From Chryseobacterium luquanense (GTDB taxonomy: Bacteria; Bacteroidota; Bacteroidia; Flavobacteriales; Weeksellaceae): 64,000 nt of DNA. Under the pieces are notes generated by a model. That model saw only the letters and a program-made list of their open reading frames with translations, made no database searches and was not told where the DNA came from. Positions 26,513 to 34,184 of the stretch are shown here, in pieces; positions within the stretch are counted from its first letter, which is position 1; the number at the start of each line of letters is the position of its first letter. The stretch spans positions 124,001 through 188,000 of the forward strand of contig NZ_JAOVZV010000008.1 in NCBI RefSeq assembly GCF_026460945.1, read 5' to 3'. A program made the translations under genes and the position numbers.

Positions 26513-26710
26513 TTTGTAAAAATTTTCCCCAAATATACGGAATTAGGGAGAGAGTTTTGTGATACTCTTTGTTGAAATATAAGTAATGAGTAATTGGTAA
26601 TAAGTAATGTGTTGTCAATTCGTTTCCTATCTGAAAAGGACGGTTTTTATTGAAATAATTCAAGAATATAAAGTTTGTTTAAGTAAATTGCCTAAAGAAA
26701 AATTTAATCA

Positions 26711-27199
26711 ATGAAAATTTTCAAACTTTTTATTTATTCGCTTATTATACATTTCGTTTTATTTTCCTGCAAGAAAAATATTCCTTTTGATATGTCCAAA
26801 ATACATGGTCAGTGGAAAATCAAAAGTGATACGATGCAAACAGGAGAAGTTTTGATTTTTAATACTGATAAAACTTTCACTTATAAAAGTGTTGGTCATA
26901 TTGCAGAATCTTTTTCCCATGGAAACTGGAATATAAGAGAAGACTCTTTAATTCTTAACTCCATTATGCCAAATGAGTGTTTTTACGTATTTCCTTTTAT
27001 TGAAAAATGTAAATCTTCACATGCTCTTACAGATGAATTAATCTACAAAACAAATTTAGAGTGTGAATCTCCAGCTTCAAATAAATTTTTCATAGAATTT
27101 AAAAATTCAAAATTTTTGATTAAAAAAGATTCGTTAATTCATTTTCTGGCTAATAAAAACTGTGAAGAAGTTCCAGAGAAAATTATTTTGCATCGTTAA
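26711..27199 (+). CDS. Lipocalin-like lipoprotein, hypothetical
   Basis: 162 residues. Type II signal peptide with lipobox VLFSC (Cys 20). The mature part begins IHGQWKIKSDTMQTGEVLIF and NTDKTFTYKS, a GxW-plus-strand pattern seen in Bacteroidota lipocalin-like and DUF4488/DUF5004 proteins, then GNWNIREDSLIL. It has three or more Cys in the second half (NECFYVF, EKCKSS, LECESP) that could form disulfides. No ligand can be inferred. The gene stands alone, flanked by divergent and convergent neighbours. Confidence 0.65.
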   Translation: MKIFKLFIYSLIIHFVLFSCKKNIPFDMSKIHGQWKIKSDTMQTGEVLIFNTDKTFTYKSVGHIAESFSHGNWNIREDSLILNSIMPNECFYVFPFIEKCKSSHALTDELIYKTNLECESPASNKFFIEFKNSKFLIKKDSLIHFLANKNCEEVPEKIILHR

Positions 27200-27204
27200 A
27201 AAAT

Positions 27205-27233
27205 AAAAGCCTACCCTCACGAATCGGCTTTTT
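27205..27233. terminator. Bidirectional intrinsic terminator
   Basis: Stem AAAAGCC/GGCTTTT with a 14-nt loop and a T-run, between the convergent genes ending at 27199 and 27239. Confidence 0.75.
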
Positions 27234-27238
27234 CAATT

Positions 27239-27814
27239 TTACAATTTATCCAAAATCTTCTTAGGAAGAATTTTTTCTAATTGCTTTTTATATTCTTTAT
27301 CTGCAAAAACGACTTTCCAGTTTTTCTTGTCTTTCGAAACGGCAACCATTTTCATGGGAGCGTTGATTACATAAGCTCTTTCTTTAGCCAAGTATTCTAC
27401 AGTTCCTTTACCGTATTTTTTGGTAAGCATTTCTGAAATAGACTTTTTCATTTCTTCACTCATCGAGCTTACATCTGCTTTCAGTTTTAAATAATAACTT
27501 GAGATTGAGAAATTTTCTCCTTCAATCAATTCCGGTTTTCCGACTGAAATAAATTTCATATCCAAAACATCAATCTTTACAAATGGATTATTGTAGGTCA
27601 TATTCAGCATTTGAGTGAACTGATCCTTTTTTACAATCGTAAAAAATTTGGGATAAATACTGTCAACCGTTTGATCCAGCTTTTTATATTTAATCGTGTT
27701 CACAAAATAAACCATCGATTTTCTAATTGCCTGATCGTCTGTATTAGTCTTTGTCTGGGCAAAACAAAATAGAGAAATAAATATGAATAATGTAGTGATG
27801 AATCTTGTCTTCAT
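27239..27814 (-). CDS. Secreted hypothetical protein
   Basis: 191 residues with a Sec signal peptide ending near LFCFAQ (residue 20). The mature protein alternates helices and strands (KKDQFTQMLNMTYNNPFVKI, FISVGKPELIEGENFSISSY) and ends in a lysine-rich helix. The pattern is that of small periplasmic proteins of unknown function in flavobacteria; I assign no family. It has its own terminator downstream and an upstream T-rich region. Confidence 0.6.
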   Translation of the reverse strand: MKTRFITTLFIFISLFCFAQTKTNTDDQAIRKSMVYFVNTIKYKKLDQTVDSIYPKFFTIVKKDQFTQMLNMTYNNPFVKIDVLDMKFISVGKPELIEGENFSISSYYLKLKADVSSMSEEMKKSISEMLTKKYGKGTVEYLAKERAYVINAPMKMVAVSKDKKNWKVVFADKEYKKQLEKILPKKILDKL

Positions 27815-27867
27815 TTTAAATTATTTTAAAAAAAATATTGAGGTTTAAAGATTTAAAAGTAATAAAA

Positions 27868-27893
27868 AAACCGCCCTTTACAAGACGGTTTCA
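27868..27893 (-). terminator. Terminator after the cyclophilin-FKBP gene
   Basis: AAACCG (27868-27873) pairs with CGGTTT (27886-27891), with an inner CTTTACAAG mini-stem; on the minus strand it is followed by a T-run. It lies 21 bp beyond the stop at 27914. Confidence 0.75.
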
Positions 27894-27913
27894 AATATTT
27901 TTATCAGTGTTGA

Positions 27914-28996
27914 TTAAGGTACTTTTACCAATTCAACATCGAAAATTAACCAAGCGTTTGGCGGAATTACTCCTCCTGCTCCATTAGCTCCATAACCCAT
28001 TGCAGGTGGAATCAATAAAGTAGCCGTTTCACCTTCTTTTAATAATAAGATACCTTCGTCCCAACCTTTGATTACTCTTCCAGTTCCTACAGGGAATTCA
28101 AGAGGTTCGTTTCTTTTGAATGAAGAATCGAATTCAGTACCATTTGTTAGTTTACCAGCATAATGTACCTGAACGTTATCTCCTGCTTTTGCAGATTTTC
28201 CGTCGGTTTTCTTAGTGATTTTATAGTAAAGACCAGATTCTGTAACCTGCATTCCAGCTTTTAATTCTTCTAAAGCTTTCTTTGCTTCAGCTTCAGCTTT
28301 TTCAGCCATTGCTTTGTTGTTAGCAGCAATTTTATCTTTTCCTTCGTTGAAAGTTTTTGCAGCATCATAGTTCTTGTACTCATCACCTTTGCTGAAAATA
28401 CTTACTTTTTCAAGTACAATGTCAGTTTTTGGCTTATCCTGAGCTCCTTTTTCTACAGCAGCGATTGCATCAATCGTTTCCGTTCCGCTTACTACAGATC
28501 CGAAAATAGTGTGTCTTCCGTCTAACCAAGGTGTAGCAACTTCCGTAATGAAGAACTGAGAACCGTTTGTGTTTGGTCCTGAATTCGCCATAGAAAGAAT
28601 ACCTTTTCCTGTATGTTTAAGGTCGTTTTTCTCGTCTTCAAATTTATATCCAGGATCTCCGGTTCCGGTTCCTTTTGGATCACCACCTTGAATCATGAAA
28701 TCTTTAATTACTCTGTGGAAGATTGTTCCGTCATAAAAAGGAACTCCTTTCGCTTTAGATTTATTATCAATTTTACCTTCTGCAAGACCAACAAAGTTAG
28801 CCACAGTTACCGGTGATTTTTTGTCTTCAAACTTTACAATCAGGTTACCTTTTGTAGTCTGAATATTAGCATAAAGTCCGTCTTTAAGCCCTTCGTAAGT
28901 TTCTTTGTCTACGTTCATTTTCTTATAAATTGGGGTACAGCTTAAAAGCGAAATGCTTGCCGCTGCTAAGATTATATTTTTGTTTAAGAATTTCAT
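27914..28996 (-). CDS. Cyclophilin-FKBP fusion peptidyl-prolyl isomerase, lipoprotein
   Basis: 360 residues. Lipobox SLLSC (Cys 20). Residues about 40-205 are a cyclophilin domain with FHRVIKDFMIQGGD, GSQFFIT and WLDGRHTIFG. An Ala/Glu/Lys-rich helical linker (about 225-250) follows. Residues about 270-360 are an FKBP domain (VHYAGKLTNGTEFDSSF, FPVGTGRVIKGWDEGI, PPAMGYGANG). Both active-site patches are intact, so it should have two PPIase sites at the outer membrane or periplasm. Its neighbour upstream, 2 bp away, is a GldI-like PPIase. Confidence 0.9.
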   Translation of the reverse strand: MKFLNKNIILAAASISLLSCTPIYKKMNVDKETYEGLKDGLYANIQTTKGNLIVKFEDKKSPVTVANFVGLAEGKIDNKSKAKGVPFYDGTIFHRVIKDFMIQGGDPKGTGTGDPGYKFEDEKNDLKHTGKGILSMANSGPNTNGSQFFITEVATPWLDGRHTIFGSVVSGTETIDAIAAVEKGAQDKPKTDIVLEKVSIFSKGDEYKNYDAAKTFNEGKDKIAANNKAMAEKAEAEAKKALEELKAGMQVTESGLYYKITKKTDGKSAKAGDNVQVHYAGKLTNGTEFDSSFKRNEPLEFPVGTGRVIKGWDEGILLLKEGETATLLIPPAMGYGANGAGGVIPPNAWLIFDVELVKVP

Positions 28997-28997
28997 T

Positions 28998-29507
28998 TTA
29001 CAGAACTTTTAATTTTATAATTAAAGGAATATCGTTATCAATTTTATTTTCGTCACCATAAGTGCCGTAAGCTAATGAGGAAGGAACGAGAAGGGTTATT
29101 TCTTCTCCATTCTGCATATATCGGAGTGCATTTTCTACGGCTTTAAGCTCATCAAAATGTCCGAATCTTGCATCATTTCTGCTTATAGATTTATCATAAA
29201 TTTTAGTCTGATCAAAATCGTAAAGATCGTAAGAATACGAAACCGGAGAATCATCAGGTCTTCTTTCTCTTTTGTCTAAACCGTCAACAGTTGCCCAATA
29301 ATTTAATTGTGTCGGGAAGAACTTTATGTTCTGACCTTTAATCCAATCCTGAATTTGCTGTCTTTCAATCGTATTGAGATTTTTCATACGGTTTTTGGAA
29401 ACATCAAGATCACTTTGGCTCAAAACGCCACCAACCGGAGGATGCACCGGATTATTTCTTTTACAGCTGAATAAGCTTAAAACGGATATGAAGACTAATT
29501 TTTTCAT
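28998..29507 (-). CDS. GldI-like FKBP-type lipoprotein
   Basis: 169 residues from the Met at 29507, giving signal peptide MKKLVFISVLSLFSCKR (Cys 15); the frame continues 14 codons upstream but without a signal. The domain layout (helical N-terminal part with NRMKNLNTIERQQIQDWI, then a beta-rich FKBP core ending SSLAYGTYGDENKI and IPLIIKLKVL) fits the gliding-associated PPIase GldI of flavobacteria, though I am unsure it is the true orthologue. It is immediately upstream of the cyclophilin-FKBP gene and surely co-transcribed. Confidence 0.7.
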   Translation of the reverse strand: MKKLVFISVLSLFSCKRNNPVHPPVGGVLSQSDLDVSKNRMKNLNTIERQQIQDWIKGQNIKFFPTQLNYWATVDGLDKRERRPDDSPVSYSYDLYDFDQTKIYDKSISRNDARFGHFDELKAVENALRYMQNGEEITLLVPSSLAYGTYGDENKIDNDIPLIIKLKVL

Positions 29508-29588
29508 AAAAACTTTTGCGAAAATAAGCATTTCGGGAATCAATAACAAAAGTTGTTGAATTTATTGAAATAAAACTGAGATTTAATT

Positions 29589-30497
29589 TTACTTACAGGT
29601 ATTCAGATTAATTTTTTCTATGTTGTTTGCAGTGATAAGCTCTTTATCAAAATCATTGTAACAAAATGTATTGATATATCGATTCCCTTCTATTTTAAAA
29701 TAGGTTAAAGGTTTCCCGGTGGTTTTTGTATTAAGGTATTTTATCCTGTTGTAAGAACAGTTGATCTCGGTAAGCTGTTTAAAGTTCTCAAAATTTAAAC
29801 GTGATATTTCGTTATAAGAGCAGTCTATTCTTTCCAAATCTTTCAGATTGGTCATCTCAAGATTTCTAAGAAAATTATTTTCGCAACGTAAAATTTTTAG
29901 ATTTTTTAAATGATTAATGGAGATTTCTGTAAGTTGGTTGCTTTCACAAACCAAATCCGTAAGTGCAGGAGTTTGAGATAAATCAAGTGATATTAAATCA
30001 TTAGTTCCACAATGAAGTCTTTTCAGATTGGGAAGGCCTACAAGTTCAAGTTTTTTCAGAGAAGACCAACTGCAATCAATAAACTCTAATTTAGGCATAT
30101 TTTTAAATGAAAGCTGACCGAGAGATTTATTAAATCCACAATCGAGATAAACTAAATTTTTTAGATTTTCAACACCATTTAAATCTTTCAGCGTTTCTGC
30201 TTTAATCATCAGCGTTTTAAGATTCTTAAAAATTTCAATTCCTTTTAAGGTAACAACTGGTGTTTTTTCAATGTTCAGCTGAGTAATTTTTTCTGCTTCT
30301 GCAGCTGAAATAATTCCGTCTTTGTTGGCATCAAGTTTTAAAGACTGATAGGAAGAATCTACAGCAATACTGTTTTCTTCGTTGGCGGAAAGAAGATATT
30401 TCAATAAGTTTTGATCAACTATTGCATTCTTTTTTTGAGTTTGTGCATTAAGAGATACACCGATTAAAAGCAACAATAAAATTTGTAAATATTTCAT
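29589..30497 (-). CDS. Secreted leucine-rich-repeat protein with an EF-hand-like loop
   Basis: 302 residues with a Sec signal peptide (cleavage near VSLNAQ, residue 19). An EF-hand/dockerin-type Ca2+ loop, LDANKDGIISAAEAEKI, lies near residues 54-70. About eight leucine-rich repeats of 20-22 residues follow, each with a conserved Cys in LxxLxCxxN (LKNLVYLDCGFN, LKRLHCGTN, LKILRCENN, LERIDCSYN). Regular Cys per turn gives a stacked Cys ladder. Such proteins are secreted or surface-displayed binding proteins. It starts 6 bp after the next upstream gene ends and is in the same operon. Confidence 0.78.
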   Translation of the reverse strand: MKYLQILLLLLIGVSLNAQTQKKNAIVDQNLLKYLLSANEENSIAVDSSYQSLKLDANKDGIISAAEAEKITQLNIEKTPVVTLKGIEIFKNLKTLMIKAETLKDLNGVENLKNLVYLDCGFNKSLGQLSFKNMPKLEFIDCSWSSLKKLELVGLPNLKRLHCGTNDLISLDLSQTPALTDLVCESNQLTEISINHLKNLKILRCENNFLRNLEMTNLKDLERIDCSYNEISRLNFENFKQLTEINCSYNRIKYLNTKTTGKPLTYFKIEGNRYINTFCYNDFDKELITANNIEKINLNTCK

Positions 30498-30503
30498 AGT
30501 GTT

Positions 30504-31724
30504 TTATTTGACGATAACTCTCCAACCTTCGCCTTTTCCGAGAAGCATGAGATCATTATTTTTTAGAGGTACAATTTTTAAGAGTCTGTTTTCTGCATAA
30601 GTAGAACCGTATTTCAGAAGTCTGTCTTCTAACAGTTTTCCATTTAAATCAAATTTCAGATATACAGAAGAAGTTCCGGTTTGGTGCATTTCACCTACCA
30701 TATGTAACTCATCATTTACAATTGCGGCGTCATAAAGCATTTCTGTAAATTTTCCTTTGTCTGGAGAAGGAATGTAGTTGAACTCTTTTACCTTTTCAAA
30801 GTTCATATTAAAAACTTTCACAGTGGCATTTCTTATGTTAATCTTTTTCGCTGTAAGTTCATCTGTATATTTTATGCCTGCAACATAAATCAGGTCTTTG
30901 TGCACAATTACTTTTCTACTCAGAAAATCTGATTCAGATATTTTTTTATGCTTTGTAATTTTGTGTGTTGAGAGATCATATTCCAGAATATACGTTTTGT
31001 ATTTGGTGGCATAAATATTTTCTTTATCTCTTTCGTCGACGCCGTTGGTAATGATATACAGCTTATTGTTGACCAACGATGCCGAAAAATCATATTTATT
31101 ATAGAAATCAAACGGAGGTTCGATATAGCTGATCACATGATTGTCTATTTTCTGTAAATCGTTCGAGATAAAAGTAACATTCAGCTCAAGATCACGATAA
31201 AAACCAGAGTCTGAAATAACATAAAAGCCGTCTTTTATATTAAAAACCATAGGATCCTGGGTAACACTTGCAGATACAGATTCTATTAATTTGTCCTGTA
31301 ATACATCAAGATTATCATTAATTTCTCTCAGCCATAAATAGGCACGGTCATCTATTTTCTTTGAGCCTAATTGTATAAATCTGTTATTATTGATGCTGTA
31401 AACCGTTTTCATAAAAGATTCTTTCTTGTAATCTTTATTTTCTCCAAGCGTGGTTTTCTTCATCAGTTTTCCGGTCTTATCGATTTTAATGATGGCGGAA
31501 TTGTGTTGGGTATTATCTTCTTCTACAAAATTTTGCCCTGCAATGAGGTAGCCGTCCTTCGTTTCCACTCCTGCTTTTGCAAAATTATTATCTATCGGAA
31601 AATAGTTGCTGTTGAGTTTAAAATCTTTATCATTATTAATATTGGTATTCTGTGCAAAGTTGATTGCTGCAGCGGAAAGTCCAACAATAATCTGAGTTTT
31701 AAAAAGTATAGTTTTTATGGTCAT
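30504..31724 (-). CDS. Secreted beta-propeller-like hypothetical protein
   Basis: 406 residues from the Met at 31724 (MTIKTILFKTQIIVGLSAAA, signal peptide to about INFAQ); the open frame runs 40 codons upstream but lacks a signal there. The body has recurrent short strand motifs such as GYLIAGQNFVEED, IIKIDKTGKLMKK and YLKFDLNGKLLED, as in proteins that track a value against a question of state, probably a propeller. No family is recognised. It precedes the LRR gene by 6 bp, so the two secreted products are likely made together. Confidence 0.62.
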   Translation of the reverse strand: MTIKTILFKTQIIVGLSAAAINFAQNTNINNDKDFKLNSNYFPIDNNFAKAGVETKDGYLIAGQNFVEEDNTQHNSAIIKIDKTGKLMKKTTLGENKDYKKESFMKTVYSINNNRFIQLGSKKIDDRAYLWLREINDNLDVLQDKLIESVSASVTQDPMVFNIKDGFYVISDSGFYRDLELNVTFISNDLQKIDNHVISYIEPPFDFYNKYDFSASLVNNKLYIITNGVDERDKENIYATKYKTYILEYDLSTHKITKHKKISESDFLSRKVIVHKDLIYVAGIKYTDELTAKKINIRNATVKVFNMNFEKVKEFNYIPSPDKGKFTEMLYDAAIVNDELHMVGEMHQTGTSSVYLKFDLNGKLLEDRLLKYGSTYAENRLLKIVPLKNNDLMLLGKGEGWRVIVK

Positions 31725-31794
31725 ACAATGAATGATGAGTTTTTGAACGACGACAAAATTGTAAAAATTATTTAATGTGGACAAATGTTCAATA

Positions 31795-31827
31795 AAAACG
31801 AGAACCTTTAGAGATTCCCGTTTTTTA
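31795..31827 (-). terminator. Probable terminator of the DUF6261 gene
   Basis: AACGAGAA pairs with TTCCCGTT (one mismatch) across a short loop, followed on the minus strand by T-rich sequence. It lies downstream of the gene ending at 31899, beyond the double hairpin at 31840-31882. Confidence 0.6.
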
Positions 31828-31839
31828 TGTAACCACCCT

Positions 31840-31882
31840 GTCAAAAATTCTTCGAATTTTTGACACCCCTCCTTTGGAGGGG
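31840..31882. repeat. Double perfect hairpin (GTCAAAAATTC and CCCCTCC)
   Basis: Two adjacent perfect palindromes: GTCAAAAATTC/GAATTTTTGAC with loop TTC (31840-31864), then CCCCTCC/GGAGGGG with loop TTT (31866-31882). It is 16 bp from the DUF6261 stop. Only this copy is seen in the window, but the form is that of a mobile intergenic repeat. Confidence 0.75.
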
Positions 31883-31898
31883 AATTTTTGCAATTCGA

Positions 31899-32594
31899 TT
31901 AGCTGTTGTTTATAGGTTTATTTTGCGTAGAATTTTTCGCAGCTTTTACCTGTTCATTTAAATCGAGGTATAAAAGTTTCCAGTCTGGGACGTCTTTCAT
32001 GGCGGTAATGATGTTGAGAAAAGATTTTATTGTTTTCTCTAAATCTCTGCGGATTGCCGTTGCACTTTTCATCTGTCTGAGTTGGGCATTTGCTCCAGCC
32101 TGTTCGGCAAATATCAGTTCGAAAGCCTCATGTTTAGATTTCATGTTATTAAAAGCAGCTACCAGTGATAGCGTATTGAGTTTTTGAATATTTTCAGGTT
32201 TTTCAAGATCTTCGATGAGTTTTTTCATTTGAGCGGTTTGGGTTGAATAACTCTCTCTGTCCATATCTATTCCGTAGAGTCTGAAAATCTGATAGAGATC
32301 TTTGGCAAACTGAAAGTTGGATAAAGTCGTCATTTTTCGGTAACCGTTCAGAAAGTTTTTCAAGACTTTGAAAGCATTGTCTCGTTCTGCGTCTGCATCG
32401 GCAACGCTCACTCCTTTACCGCTGTAGATTTGTTTGGTGTAAACCTCATCGTAGTCTGCATACATCGTTTTGAGTTCTGTAAGCAAAGGATGATTGCTGA
32501 TTACAGGGAAATTTCCTGATTCTGAAGAATTGATCAATCTCTGAGAAAGAGTAGCCAAATCTTTGGTACTCAGTTTTGATAATATAATTTTCAT
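31899..32594 (-). CDS. DUF6261 family protein
   Basis: 231 residues from the Met at 32594 (MKIILSKLSTKDLATLSQRL); the open frame extends 39 codons upstream into repeat DNA, which should not be translated. The protein is mostly helical, with heptad-like segments (AQMKKLIEDLEKPENIQKLN, IRRDLEKTIKSFLNIITAMK) and no signal peptide or membrane segment. It fits the DUF6261 family of Bacteroidota, function unknown. The region upstream (32657-32809) contains four hairpin-like units that may be regulatory or mobile. Confidence 0.65.
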   Translation of the reverse strand: MKIILSKLSTKDLATLSQRLINSSESGNFPVISNHPLLTELKTMYADYDEVYTKQIYSGKGVSVADADAERDNAFKVLKNFLNGYRKMTTLSNFQFAKDLYQIFRLYGIDMDRESYSTQTAQMKKLIEDLEKPENIQKLNTLSLVAAFNNMKSKHEAFELIFAEQAGANAQLRQMKSATAIRRDLEKTIKSFLNIITAMKDVPDWKLLYLDLNEQVKAAKNSTQNKPINNS

Positions 32595-32656
32595 ACAAAA
32601 ATGTGTTTTAATTGTTAATAATATAATAATTACAGGTTTTAAATGTAAATAAAATG

Positions 32657-32809
32657 TTGTTTTGTTCCAAACATTTTGTGGGAAACAAAACAATTTTGTG
32701 TTTAGTCTCAAACAAACTGCGGGAGACTTCCGCTAATTGTGTTTTGTTACCAACAGTTTGCGGGAAACAAAAGTAAAAGTTGTTTGGTTACCAACGGTTT
32801 GTTTGAGAC
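32657..32809. repeat. Cluster of four related hairpin units upstream of DUF6261
   Basis: Unit 1 (32657-32693) has arms TTGTTTTGTTCC/GGAAACAAAACAA around AAACATTTTGTG. Unit 2 (32705-32727) has GTCTC/GAGAC around AAACAAACTGCG. Unit 3 (32742-32772) has TTTTGTTACC/GGAAACAAAA around AACAGTTTGCG. Unit 4 (about 32786-32808) has GGTTACC and GAGAC around a like core. The cores are related and the arms change together in units 1-3. It is not a CRISPR: no regular spacing and no constant repeat. Confidence 0.6.
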
Positions 32810-32956
32810 TGAAGGAGGAGTTGTGTGGTTTGAAACGGATGCTTTTGAATGGTTAAATTTTCCGTAGAAATACTTGAGGTTTTGAATTAGTTAGTTTTTA
32901 TTTTTACTGCTTGAAAGAAAAATATTTTATCTTATCCTCATTTAATAATAAAAACT

Positions 32957-34099
32957 ATGGAACTTAAAAAGTATAACGAAAAAAAAGACTTCTTACTATT
33001 GTTTATTATTCTACTTAGTGTCGTTTTGTTGATTTATTCATTTTATTATATTTATCAATATTATGGAATGAATAATTTAATTATTTCTGTACCTAAAAAT
33101 AGAAATAATGATGGAGAACTATTAAATCCAAATGAAATTGGTGATAGCATAGGGGGAACATTAAATCCAATAATTGCTATAACTGCATCAATGTTAACAT
33201 TTCTTGCTTTTTATATTCAATATAAAGCTAATAAATCCCAAAAGGAGATTTTTAATTTAAGTTTAGATAATGAAGTTTCAAAGCTAACCAGAGAGAAGGA
33301 CATAAAAGAATCAGAGGTTATAAAGTACTACCAAACCAATCTAAAAATCTTCAAAACTTTAATAGAATCAATGATTGTTTATTTTGAAGAGAATGGAAGG
33401 TTTGCAAAGAAATTTATTGAAGAAGAAAGAAATTTTCTATTAGGAAGTAACATATTAAGATATTCTACAGATTCTAGTTTTAAATATTTTGAGAAATTGG
33501 AATTTCGCGAAATTTATAATTCTATAGTTTATTATTTTAATGAAAGATATCCAAGTATTGATTGGGAGGATGATTTCATTGAGGTATTAAATATAATAGA
33601 ATTTTATAATGAGTTTTTAAATGAATCTCGTGATACATTCAAAAAACATTCAACATCAAAATACAAAAATTTAACAGAAGTTGGATTAAAATTAGATGAA
33701 AAAATGGGTGACGTTTTTATTGATGAAAAATTAAATACTCATAGTTCTCTTTTGTCATATTTAAAAATTATTCATAATCGAGATGAAAAGGGAAATTTTA
33801 TTATTCCAAATGAAATTTTCTCTCAAAAAGGTGTAGATTTTCAAAGTTTACAGATTGAGTTTTTTAATAATTTTATTCCTCATCTTAAAAGTTTATATGA
33901 TATTTATAAAACACCATATTACAAAGATATGTTAGAAAGTTTTAGCAAAATGAATAAAAGTATTGGAACTGAAATTTTTCAGACAGATAATTATTTACAT
34001 AATTTAGAGTTAAATTATCAGCAATATTACAATTTGGAAAATACGGATTATCCTTTACAAAAAGTTAAAGAATTTATTGCTAAAATTTATTTTGATTAA
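32957..34099 (+). CDS. AbiC-like membrane protein (putative phage abortive infection)
   Basis: 380 residues. Two N-terminal membrane segments (about 12-35 and 68-90) flank GDSIGGTLNPIIAITA, close to the G(D)xxGGxLNPI signature of putative phage abortive-infection proteins. A charged coiled-coil (KSQKEIFNLSLDNEVSKLTR) and a long soluble helical part (to residue 380) follow. Codon use and base composition are clearly more A/T-rich than in neighbouring genes. It sits alone between a repeat cluster and a terminator, with no partner. AbiC is a guess from pattern, not a search; otherwise it is an unknown membrane protein. Confidence 0.6.
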   Translation: MELKKYNEKKDFLLLFIILLSVVLLIYSFYYIYQYYGMNNLIISVPKNRNNDGELLNPNEIGDSIGGTLNPIIAITASMLTFLAFYIQYKANKSQKEIFNLSLDNEVSKLTREKDIKESEVIKYYQTNLKIFKTLIESMIVYFEENGRFAKKFIEEERNFLLGSNILRYSTDSSFKYFEKLEFREIYNSIVYYFNERYPSIDWEDDFIEVLNIIEFYNEFLNESRDTFKKHSTSKYKNLTEVGLKLDEKMGDVFIDEKLNTHSSLLSYLKIIHNRDEKGNFIIPNEIFSQKGVDFQSLQIEFFNNFIPHLKSLYDIYKTPYYKDMLESFSKMNKSIGTEIFQTDNYLHNLELNYQQYYNLENTDYPLQKVKEFIAKIYFD

Positions 34100-34139
34100 A
34101 ATAGATGTTTTGATATAAAATTGTGTGTTAAACAAAAAA

Positions 34140-34162
34140 AAACCTGCTCAACAGCAGGTTTT
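34140..34162. terminator. Bidirectional intrinsic terminator
   Basis: Perfect 9-bp stem AAACCTGCT/AGCAGGTTT with loop CAAC, preceded by a long A-run and followed by T's. It serves the convergent genes ending at 34099 (+) and 34185 (-). Confidence 0.87.
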
Positions 34163-34184
34163 TACATATATAAAATTAAAAATC

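Noticed and set aside
32657..32809. CRISPR array
   Set aside because: Units are not identical and spacers are absent or irregular; no cas genes in the window. The arms vary with the cores, unlike CRISPR repeats.
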